From assembly GCA_021203545.1 (NCBI GenBank), contig JAJQAZ010000068.1:4816-68815 (forward strand): a stretch of DNA of 64,000 nt. The letters are read 5' to 3'. Shown one piece after another: positions 27,314 to 35,209 of the stretch (position 1 is the first letter of the stretch; each line of letters starts with the position of its first letter). This DNA is from Tannerellaceae bacterium. GTDB taxonomy: Bacteria > Bacteroidota > Bacteroidia > Bacteroidales > Tannerellaceae. The notes under the pieces were generated by a model. The model searched no databases. It saw nothing but the letters and a program-made list of their open reading frames with translations, and was not told where the DNA came from. A program made the translations under genes and the position numbers.

Positions 27314-27646
27314 ATGCAACAGGAACTGATTATATTAAGTGAGTATTGTGTAAGAACTAATATTGAACCGTCTTTTATCACTCTGCTTGAGGAAGAGGGA
27401 ATGATCCATATTATAGTAAGAGGAGGAGAGCGGTATCTGTATACTTCGGAAATTAATGATCTGGAACGTTTTTCCCGGATGTATTACGACCTGTCCATCA
27501 ATGCAGCCGGGATTGATGCGATACAACACCTGCTGAATCGTATCGAAAAGATGCAGTACGAGATAGAATTACTCCGCAAACGATTAACTATTCATGAGTC
27601 ACTGCAACAAACTACTGATGCCGATGTAAAAGAAACGGAGGAATAA
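27314..27646 (+). CDS. cbpM: CbpM-like chaperone modulator
   Basis: 110 aa. MerR-like helical protein that in other bacteria binds the J domain of CbpA and inhibits it. Motifs: ELIILSEYCVRTNIEPSFITLLEEEG near the start and a coiled coil at the C-terminus (RIEKMQYEIELLRKRLTIHE). The length fits the family (about 100 aa). Forms a two-gene operon with cbpA. Assignment rests on size, pattern and position. Confidence 0.8.
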   Translation: MQQELIILSEYCVRTNIEPSFITLLEEEGMIHIIVRGGERYLYTSEINDLERFSRMYYDLSINAAGIDAIQHLLNRIEKMQYEIELLRKRLTIHESLQQTTDADVKETEE

Positions 27647-27660
27647 GGGTGCGACCCAAG

Positions 27661-30417
27661 CTACCCTTTCCGCTTTAGAAATTCACGGGGATTCTCTCCA
27701 AAATGTTCTTTATAGCATTTGGTAAAGTAAGAGGGGGATGTAAAGCCTACCTCGTAGGTAATCTCGGCAATAGACATCTGTGTGGAAGCCAACAGGGAGG
27801 CTGCTTTTTTCAGGCGGCTGATCCGTACTAGTTCATTCGGTGCATAATTGGTCAGGGATTTGATTTTGCGGTATAACTGTACACGGCTCATTCCTAACTG
27901 TCCGCTCATATCTTCTACACTGAAACCGGAGTTGGAGATGTTTTCTTCGATTATCTTTTTGAATTTTTCTACAAATACCTTATCCAGGTCGCTGATCGTT
28001 TCTTTGGCAAGGGTGGTATTATCACCGAAATATTGTTTGAGTTGTGTGCGATTGTTAATCAGGTTCCTTACACGTGCCTCCAGTACTTTGGCATTGAATG
28101 GCTTGGCAATGTAGGAGTCGGCACCGGTTTCAAAGCCAACAATACGTTGTTCGTCGAGCGAACAGGCTGTAAGCATGATTACCGGAATATGACTGGTTTG
28201 TAACTCTGTTTTCAGCATCTTGCAGCACTCAATCCCATCCATTACAGGCATCAGAATGTCGCAGATCACTACATCAGGCACATATTTCATCGCCATTTTA
28301 ACTCCTTCTTTTCCGTCTTCGGCTTCCAGAATGGTGTAGTTGTTCTGTAGGGTTGAACGGAGATAGTTACGAATATCAGCATTGTCGTCAATAATCAGGA
28401 TAGAATATTCACTACCCTGTTCCCGGACCTGATCCGGGACTGCAAAAGAACTACCGGTTGCTCCTGCCTTTTCAGAAAGATTTTCTACCGGAAGAATAGA
28501 CTCCATATCTTCCCAAAAGGAGATAGAGTTATTATCAGAAGAAATCTCTCCGGTATATACAAATGCAGAATAACCAGGTTGCGTAACCGGTATGCGGAAT
28601 GTAAAGAGGGAGCCTGTTCCCCCGGCACTTTCTACCGTAATCGTGCCTTTGTGTAAATCGATAAACGCTTTAGTCAGAGCCAGTCCGATACCGGAACCGG
28701 CATATTGGTAATCCGACATATAGAAACGCTCGAAGATATTTTTTACATGTTGGGCAGAGATACCAATTCCATTATCCTCTACGGAAAGCTGTACATATTT
28801 TTCGTCTTTATCTATCCATGTGGAAAGGCGTACGGTGATTTTCCCGTTTTCCGGTGTAAACTTAAATGCATTGGAAAGCAAATTATAACAAACCCGTTCG
28901 ATTTTCCCCAGATCGGCTGTTACCTGGTAGTCTGCCTCTTCGTCTATCAGGGTACGAAAGCGGATGTGTTTTTTGAGTGCAATGGGAGTGAAGGCACTGA
29001 CCCAATCTTCCAGTTGTTCTTTCATATTAAAAGAGATGGGCACCAGATCGAGTTTGCCATTTTCATATTTCCGGAAGTCCAGTATCTGGTTTACAAGCCG
29101 TAGCAGGATATTGGTATTTTTACGTACCAGTTTCAACATTCCTTTCGGTTGTTCCGGTATGGAAGTATCTTCGAGCAATTGATTCACCGGATCGGCAATC
29201 AGTGTGAGGGGGGGGGTACGGAAATCGTGTGAAATATTGGTAAAGAATACCAGCTTGGCATGTGTTGCTTCTTCCAGTTGTTTGGAAAGTTCCAGTAGCT
29301 GGTCGCGCTGTCTGGAAAGTTCTTCGTTCAGTTTATGTTTCGTACGGTATGCTTTGAATACCAAAACGATGATAATCAGCAGTAACCCGAGTATAACCAG
29401 ATTGGCATAGAGGATCATTCGCTGGTTGGCAAAACGAACCAGAAACCGGTCCATATTGGAGTTGAGGAACCGAATCTTCTTATCGAGTTCTTCAATGTGG
29501 TCGCTCTGTTGTTTCATCACCCGGGCATTGGTCTCGCCGATAGCCGCTGTGAAAAGTATATTTTCCCGTTCATAAGGTTTATTTTGCAGAATATCCATTG
29601 CCAGGCGCATTACTTTATCTCCATCCGTAGGATATATGAAAGTAGCTTCCAGTATATCCTGAAGTACCAGATCAAGGCCGTAGTTTGTTCCGGGTAGTGC
29701 ATCTATTCCTAAAAACTTCATCTCTTTTTCACGGTTCGCCCGGCTGGCTGCAATGTAGGCACCGGCAGCCATCCGGTCGTTGTGGGCAAAAACAATATCA
29801 ATATCCGGTTCTTCTTTCAGAATTTGTTCCATTACCTGTGTAGCCGATTCCGATAACCATTCGGCGTCGCGTGTGGTGAGCACCCGGAAAGCAGGATGTT
29901 TACTGATTATACTCATGAATCCCTGATGCCGATTGATAGCCGGTGTGGAGCCTGACAACCCGGAAAGTTCAACTATTTTTCCACCTTCCGGAAAGCGTGA
30001 AACGAGATAATCGCCTACCGAACGGCCAATCTCGTAGTTGTCTGCCCCAATAAAGGCTGTATATTTATCGGACAGAATCATCCGGTCTACCACAACAACC
30101 GGAATATTCCTGCTAAAAGCTTCTTCCACAATCGGAGTAATGGGAACCGCTTCGTTAGGGGATACGATCAACAGGTCTACCCCGGCATCAATGAAATAAC
30201 GGATATCCTGGATCTGTGCCCGGCTATCGTCTTTTACGGAACGAATTTCCACTTCTACTCCTTCATAAAATTGAGCTTCCCGCAAAATTTCATTATTCAT
30301 CTTTGTCCGCCATTCATCGTCGCTACATTGTGAGATTCCTATACGGTAAACAGGAGTTTTTTCATTACAGGCAACAAACAGCAATAATAGGGCCAGAAAA
30401 AGAAATATGTTTTTCAT
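27661..30417 (-). CDS. Hybrid two-component system sensor/regulator, fructan type
   Basis: 918 aa, all phosphorelay parts in one chain. Lipoprotein-like signal (LLFVAC, C17). A periplasmic type-1 sugar-binding domain follows (about 24-320: RIGISQCSDDEWRTKMNNE, FIGADNYEIGRSVGDYL), then one TM segment (about 335-360), HisKA (FFTNISHDFRTPPLTL), HATPase (VEDNGIGIS...GSGIGLALT), a receiver (ILIIDDNADIR, phospho-Asp in VVICDILMPVMDG, Lys in YIAKPF) and an AraC helix-turn-helix. Sensors with this periplasmic domain sense fructose in Bacteroides (BT1754 type). Two oddities. The H-box has an extra proline (RTPPL instead of RTPL) from a 9-C/G run at 29208-29216. The linker before the receiver (VPDQVREQG) is encoded by a dispersed palindrome. 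It probably activates the adjacent fructan operon. Confidence 0.92.
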   Translation of the reverse strand: MKNIFLFLALLLLFVACNEKTPVYRIGISQCSDDEWRTKMNNEILREAQFYEGVEVEIRSVKDDSRAQIQDIRYFIDAGVDLLIVSPNEAVPITPIVEEAFSRNIPVVVVDRMILSDKYTAFIGADNYEIGRSVGDYLVSRFPEGGKIVELSGLSGSTPAINRHQGFMSIISKHPAFRVLTTRDAEWLSESATQVMEQILKEEPDIDIVFAHNDRMAAGAYIAASRANREKEMKFLGIDALPGTNYGLDLVLQDILEATFIYPTDGDKVMRLAMDILQNKPYERENILFTAAIGETNARVMKQQSDHIEELDKKIRFLNSNMDRFLVRFANQRMILYANLVILGLLLIIIVLVFKAYRTKHKLNEELSRQRDQLLELSKQLEEATHAKLVFFTNISHDFRTPPLTLIADPVNQLLEDTSIPEQPKGMLKLVRKNTNILLRLVNQILDFRKYENGKLDLVPISFNMKEQLEDWVSAFTPIALKKHIRFRTLIDEEADYQVTADLGKIERVCYNLLSNAFKFTPENGKITVRLSTWIDKDEKYVQLSVEDNGIGISAQHVKNIFERFYMSDYQYAGSGIGLALTKAFIDLHKGTITVESAGGTGSLFTFRIPVTQPGYSAFVYTGEISSDNNSISFWEDMESILPVENLSEKAGATGSSFAVPDQVREQGSEYSILIIDDNADIRNYLRSTLQNNYTILEAEDGKEGVKMAMKYVPDVVICDILMPVMDGIECCKMLKTELQTSHIPVIMLTACSLDEQRIVGFETGADSYIAKPFNAKVLEARVRNLINNRTQLKQYFGDNTTLAKETISDLDKVFVEKFKKIIEENISNSGFSVEDMSGQLGMSRVQLYRKIKSLTNYAPNELVRISRLKKAASLLASTQMSIAEITYEVGFTSPSYFTKCYKEHFGENPREFLKRKG

Positions 30418-30861
30418 GTATGAGACTGTTAGTTACACAAAGATACTATTTTTCTCCTTTTAAGAGGAGCCGGGGATGTTTGATAATAAAAATGCCGTCA
30501 ACTTAAGAATTTTTGCTGGCTTTTCGCTGGCCTTTCGTTGGCGCAGATTTAAATCTGTGCCAACACTAACAGATACTGGTCGAAGGGGTGCCCGATGAAC
30601 CGGGATAGTTCCATTTGTAATCCCCGCCTTTAGAGTATAAACATTTATAATCCGCTTTGCTATACCTAAGTTCCGGTTTAATCGGTATTTATTTGTTTAT
30701 CGGATCACAGATCCTCATACTCGTTAGTCGGGGATTACAAATCCCCTCTGTCCAAAGCTAAAAATTAATGAGCCTCCTGGCTCACGTGAGGCTGGAACCT
30801 CACTTCTACTAACGACGTAGCGAGGACGCTACGCCGAACGTGGGCCAATAGCTGTTTTGTT
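30418..30861. repeat. Intergenic repeat cluster between sensor gene and fructokinase
   Basis: Holds the GGCGCAG palindrome (30540-30561), the 145-nt repeat copy 2 (30613-30757), a GTGAGGCT hairpin (about 30770-30804) and a TACGCCGAACG hairpin (about 30812-30840). No gene seen. The sensor-kinase promoter must lie in the first part (30418-30520), but I cannot fix it. Confidence 0.6.
30613..30757 (+). repeat. 145-nt dispersed repeat, copy 2
   Basis: Aligns without gaps to 25422-25566. The ACA-loop hairpin is at 30730-30746. Confidence 0.75.
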
Positions 30862-31746
30862 TTATATTTTGTTTTTTAATTCTGCGGGGAGTTCGGGCAT
30901 GGCACCGTTTTGGGTACATAGGTAGGCGGATACTTCTACTGCCAGTTGGTGGGCATCGTGTACCGGTTTGCCATTCAGGATGGCAGCACAGAAGGCAGCA
31001 GTGAATGAGTCGCCGGCTCCTACCGTATCGGCTACTTCTACTTTAGGAGTTTCTACAAAGGAGACAACGCCCGGAGTAAATACGTAACTACCGTTTACAC
31101 CGCAGGTAAGGATCAACATTTTAAGGTTGTATTTTGCCAACAGTATCCAACATTTGTCTTCCAGGTCGATACCCGGATAACCGAACATCCGGCTTATGAT
31201 TACTAATTCTTCGTCGTTAATTTTAAGAATGTTACATTTCTCCAGAGAGTTACACAAAACTTCTTTGGTATAGAATGATTGCCGCAGGTTGATATCAAAT
31301 ATTTTGCATACATCTTCGTCTGCCGGCATGGTATCCAGAAATTGATTGATGGTTTCGCGTGATACAATGCTACGCTGAGCCAATGAACCAAAACATACGG
31401 CTTTTGTGTTTTTAGCTACCTCTTCCAGTTCCGGAGTAAAAGGGATGTTATCCCATGCTACATTCTCTTTGATCTCGTAGCAGGGAACACCGTTTTCATC
31501 CAGTTCTACCTGTACAGTTCCTGTCGGGTAAGGAACTTTTGGAATTAAACAATTGAGTTTCTTTCCCTTAAAGTTATCCAAAATTTCGTTTCCAAGCGAA
31601 TCGTCTCCCACAGCACTAACTACCCGGCTTTCGTATCCGAATTGCGACATGTGGTAAGCAAAGTTTGCCGGAGCACCCCCTATTTGTTTCCCTTCAGGAA
31701 ACATATCCCACAGGGCTTCTCCCATTCCTACAATGATGTTTTTCAT
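30862..31746 (-). CDS. Fructokinase, PfkB family
   Basis: 294 aa. ATP-dependent phosphorylation of fructose released by the GH32 enzyme, in the cytoplasm. Family signatures: GEALWDMFPEGKQIGGAPANFAYH near the N-terminus (substrate site with the GG motif) and the C-terminal PfkB signature DTVGAGDSFTAAF with catalytic Asp. Length is normal. Follows the sugar permease on the same strand after a 206-nt spacer with repeats. The locus order (permease, kinase, then sensor) resembles the B. thetaiotaomicron fructan locus. Confidence 0.9.
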   Translation of the reverse strand: MKNIIVGMGEALWDMFPEGKQIGGAPANFAYHMSQFGYESRVVSAVGDDSLGNEILDNFKGKKLNCLIPKVPYPTGTVQVELDENGVPCYEIKENVAWDNIPFTPELEEVAKNTKAVCFGSLAQRSIVSRETINQFLDTMPADEDVCKIFDINLRQSFYTKEVLCNSLEKCNILKINDEELVIISRMFGYPGIDLEDKCWILLAKYNLKMLILTCGVNGSYVFTPGVVSFVETPKVEVADTVGAGDSFTAAFCAAILNGKPVHDAHQLAVEVSAYLCTQNGAMPELPAELKNKI

Positions 31747-31815
31747 GATATTATTGTTTTTTAGTAGTTATCACTCACATTGTTCGTTAGTAGTCATCGC
31801 TCGTTTTACTCGCTG

Positions 31816-31956
31816 GTAGTTATCAGTCGCTACGCTCCTTAGTAGTTAAGTAGAATAATTTCTAACTACTAGTGAGCAATGCGAACGATGACTACTAAGC
31901 TGCGAAGTAGCTGCTGACTACTTTGACTACTAAGAAGCGTAGCGACTGATAACTAC
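31816..31956. repeat. Inverted repeat in the permease-fructokinase spacer
   Basis: 31816-31846 and 31926-31956 are a 31-nt inverted repeat with one mismatch. The second arm covers the stop codon of the permease gene. The first arm is 30/31 identical to 33159-33189 in the next spacer. It may act as an mRNA-stabilising or attenuating hairpin between operon genes. Confidence 0.65.
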
Positions 31957-33104
31957 TTATTAATTTTCGGTGAAATTAGTAATAAATAGGCTACCAGTAT
32001 AGTCGTTACCAGGACGGCGCCGATCTGGGTGGCCATTGTATCTGATGCAAATCCCATGATGGGTGGAAATACAGCACCCCCGAAGATACCCATCATCATT
32101 AGTCCGGAGACTTCATTTTTCTTCTCCGGTAAATGGAGCAGGGCCTGCGAAAGCAGGATCGGGAAGATGTTGGAGTTTCCGAAACCAACCAGTGCTATGG
32201 AGATATACAAAGGTATCAGTGAATCGAATACAAAAAGTCCTGCCATAGAGAGTACCATCGCTACGGTACTGATAATAAAGAACTTTTTGGAAGAGAAACG
32301 GGATAATACAATAGCACCGGTAAAACATCCCAGGGTACGGAATATGAAGTATAAACTGGTTGCATAACCGGCTTCTTTGAGTGACATACCCAATCGTTCG
32401 ATCAATATTTTCGGAGCAGTGACATTGATTCCCACATCAATTCCCACATGGCACATAATTCCTATGAAAGAGATTAATACAACTTTATCACCCAACAAGG
32501 CGAAACATTGAGCAAATGTAGAGGTCGCTCCTTTTTCTTCGTCTTCCTGTATTTTGGTAAAACCTAAAGCAAATACGGCCAGAACGGCGATTACCAGGAA
32601 TACCGGATAGAGCAATTTCCAGTTATCGAAATTCAAAGCGGCATAACCCGCGATCAGTGGTGCGACAAACGAAGCGATCGCCTTTACAAATTGTCCGAAT
32701 GTAAGTGTACTGGCCAGTTTATCGCCCCTTACCATTGTAGACAACAACGGATTTAGTGAAACCTGCATCACGGCATTTCCAATTCCCAGCAGCGAGAAAG
32801 AAAGTAACATAGAAACATAAGAGTAATTGATCATGGGAGCCATCACCGCCAGGACAGTGATTACCAAACTGATCAATACAGTCTTTTTACGCCCGATCTT
32901 ATTCATCAGCATGCCGGTTGGAACCGAACAGATAAGGAACCAGAAGAATACCATTGAGGTAAACAGGTTGGCTGTAGTGTCGGTCAGGTCGAAGTCTACC
33001 TTTACATAATTAGTTGCTATACCTACAAGGTCCACAAACCCCATTACAAAAAAACTGAGCATTACAGGAATCAGTTTCAGGTATAAATTGTTGTTGTTTT
33101 TCAT
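31953..33104 (-). CDS. MFS sugar permease (FucP-like), probable fructose importer
   Basis: 383 aa, 12 predicted membrane segments. Motifs include MGFVDLVGIATNYVK in TM1, the loop 2-3 motif GMLMNKIGRKK, and GFGNSNIFPILLSQALLHLP in the second half, as in the FucP/GlcP branch of the major facilitator superfamily. It would bring fructose or short oligosaccharides across the inner membrane. It lies between GH32 and fructokinase in the fructan operon, which is the basis for the substrate call. Length is a little short for FucP-like proteins (about 400-440) but no piece is obviously missing. Confidence 0.85.
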   Translation of the reverse strand: MKNNNNLYLKLIPVMLSFFVMGFVDLVGIATNYVKVDFDLTDTTANLFTSMVFFWFLICSVPTGMLMNKIGRKKTVLISLVITVLAVMAPMINYSYVSMLLSFSLLGIGNAVMQVSLNPLLSTMVRGDKLASTLTFGQFVKAIASFVAPLIAGYAALNFDNWKLLYPVFLVIAVLAVFALGFTKIQEDEEKGATSTFAQCFALLGDKVVLISFIGIMCHVGIDVGINVTAPKILIERLGMSLKEAGYATSLYFIFRTLGCFTGAIVLSRFSSKKFFIISTVAMVLSMAGLFVFDSLIPLYISIALVGFGNSNIFPILLSQALLHLPEKKNEVSGLMMMGIFGGAVFPPIMGFASDTMATQIGAVLVTTILVAYLLLISPKINK

Positions 33105-33158
33105 GATATATTTATTTTTTTAAGTAGTTATCGCTCACTTTGTTCGCTGGTAGTCAGA

Positions 33159-33273
33159 GTAGTTATCAGTCGCTGCGCTCCTTAGTAGTCAGCACTCACT
33201 CCGTTCGTTAGTAGTTAAATAGTTTGCTCTTTTTACTACTTGACTACTAAGCCGTAAAACGGCTGATAACTAC
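33159..33273. repeat. Repeat in the GH32-permease spacer
   Basis: 33159-33189 is 30/31 identical to 31816-31846. The opposite arm (33243-33273) pairs at its ends but has a different centre, CCG-TAAAA-CGG, that forms its own small hairpin. Confidence 0.6.
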
Positions 33274-33277
33274 TTTC

Positions 33278-35032
33278 TCATAATCCTAACTTATAAATTT
33301 TTACTGGTTTCACTTCGAACTGGCCGCCTTTGGAATAGAAATTCAGACGGTTGTAGGGTTCTTCGGGGAATACCAGGTTTGTCATTACAAATTTACCATC
33401 TCCATCGAAACATTCGATAGAACATTTGTCTACAAATATCCGTAGTTTATAGGTTTCTGCCTTTTCGATAGGCGCATATGTTATTGCGGGAAACTCTTTG
33501 CTAAACTCTACAAGTCCACTTTTGGTACGATCCATATAGAACCGTTTACCGGAAAGATTATAGTGTATATCCACATGGTCTCCCTTTTCGTTGAAAAGAG
33601 TCAATCCGAATACATCGGCAGAGGTATTACGGAATTCAATTTCCAGTTCGAAGGCTCCGTCATTGTCTTCTATAATAGAATCTATATGGAACGATTGATT
33701 CCGGTCTGCTATTATTGCCGAATAGGTTTGTTCGTTTTTACGGAGTTTTTTCAACTCTTCTACCGGTTCATTGATCATATATGTTTCGTCGTTTGCCCGG
33801 TATACCTTTAATTCGCGTGGTACAGAGTTCGCCGAACGGAATTGCTGTGTAGGAACATCGTTGGCATATTGCCAGTTACTCATCCAGGCGATAGCTATTT
33901 TGCGGTTATCGGGTACATTGCTCCATGTAACTGTTGCATAATGGTCTTTTCCCCAGTCCATCCATTTAACGGTTTCCGGTTTGGATTCGCAGGTAAACGT
34001 ACTACCATCGAAAAAGCCCGTGAAGTACTGGGCGGCCGATCCTCCGAAAATTCCTCCCGGGTTAATGTTCAGTATCAGTACCCATTTGGTTTTTCCGGGT
34101 TCTCCTTCAACAGGTAGTTCCAGCAGATCCGGACATTCCCATACGCCACCGTGATTGCCATATCCTTCGCCAAATGAACTTTCATACTCCCAGTCGAGCA
34201 GGTTTTTTGAGGAAAAAAGTTGTACTTCCTGCCCGGCGGCGATTACCATAATCCATTTTTCTGTAGGTTCGTGGTAAAAAACATTCGGATCACGGAAGTC
34301 CGGAATGTCTGCACTGACTACCGGATTCTTCTCATATTTGTGGAAAGTACGGCCTTTGTCTGTACTATACGCGATACTTTGTGTCTGTTTTTCTCCAGCC
34401 GATGTGTAGAAGGCAATCATAGCATTGTGTCCGAAACCGGCTACATTATGTACATCGATAACAGAGTTTCCGGAGAAAACAGTACCCAATTCATCGGGCA
34501 TAATTGCCATTCCCTGATGTTCCCAATGAACCAGGTCTTTACTTACTGCATGCCCCCAGTGCATATTCCCCCATTTGGAGCCATAGGGATTCCACTGGTA
34601 AAACAAGTGGTATTCGCCATCCAGATAGACCATACCATTCGGATCGTTCATCCATCCGTATTCCGGTGAATGATGATATACAGGACGGAAATATTCACGG
34701 TTGGTTTTATCAAATGAATTACTTTGTGTGATTTTATCCCACAGGATGTTTTTGCTGTGCGGATGTTTTACTTCTACTGTAATCTCTTTACTATCTGTGT
34801 TTAAGAGGTAAGGCACATAATAGTCTACTGTGCTTTGTGTTAGGCGTACATCTATGGGTATAGCACCTGTGCCGTCGTTGATAAACAGTTTGCTTTCTGC
34901 TGCTTCCTCTTCTACCGGAAGCAACAGGTATTTATCGGGATTGACTATTTGTATAGTTGTTACATCCTCACCGGTGTGTTGCATTGTCAGTCTGTTTGGT
35001 GGTTGCTGACAAGATAACAATCCTAAAACCAT
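33278..35032 (-). CDS. GH32 glycoside hydrolase (levanase/inulinase type), lipoprotein
   Basis: 584 aa as open; cleaves fructans to fructose. An N-terminal Bacteroidetes beta domain (about residues 1-105) precedes the five-bladed propeller, with the nucleophile motif WMNDPNG, the FRDPNV motif and the acid/base WECPDL. A C-terminal beta-sandwich ends at KIYKLGL. All three catalytic acids are present. The written start (MVLGLLSC) gives only a stub of a signal peptide. Upstream, ATG 35087 (MIQKKFKKTTLKLWLSTT) is in another frame. Removing one base from the 8-T run at 35062-35069 joins them into a normal lipoprotein signal ending LLSC, so the true gene is probably 33278-35087. Operon with SusD upstream and permease downstream. 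Confidence 0.9.
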   Translation of the reverse strand: MVLGLLSCQQPPNRLTMQHTGEDVTTIQIVNPDKYLLLPVEEEAAESKLFINDGTGAIPIDVRLTQSTVDYYVPYLLNTDSKEITVEVKHPHSKNILWDKITQSNSFDKTNREYFRPVYHHSPEYGWMNDPNGMVYLDGEYHLFYQWNPYGSKWGNMHWGHAVSKDLVHWEHQGMAIMPDELGTVFSGNSVIDVHNVAGFGHNAMIAFYTSAGEKQTQSIAYSTDKGRTFHKYEKNPVVSADIPDFRDPNVFYHEPTEKWIMVIAAGQEVQLFSSKNLLDWEYESSFGEGYGNHGGVWECPDLLELPVEGEPGKTKWVLILNINPGGIFGGSAAQYFTGFFDGSTFTCESKPETVKWMDWGKDHYATVTWSNVPDNRKIAIAWMSNWQYANDVPTQQFRSANSVPRELKVYRANDETYMINEPVEELKKLRKNEQTYSAIIADRNQSFHIDSIIEDNDGAFELEIEFRNTSADVFGLTLFNEKGDHVDIHYNLSGKRFYMDRTKSGLVEFSKEFPAITYAPIEKAETYKLRIFVDKCSIECFDGDGKFVMTNLVFPEEPYNRLNFYSKGGQFEVKPVKIYKLGL

Positions 35033-35209
35033 AGTTGTAGACAGCCATAGTTTTAATGTTGTTTTTTTTAAATTTCTTTTGTATCATGGAATTAAATTAT
35101 TTACTCTGTATGTCTGCAAAAATAGAAGTATCTGCCTGGTTTTACTATAACAATTCGTTCACAAAGTGCCATTTTGGTTGCATTCGTGGAAAAAGGGTGT
35201 ACCATTGTA

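Noticed and set aside
31750..31955. Riboswitch or tRNA in the fructan spacers
   Set aside because: The pairing is explained by the dispersed 31-nt inverted repeat; no cloverleaf or known aptamer core was found.
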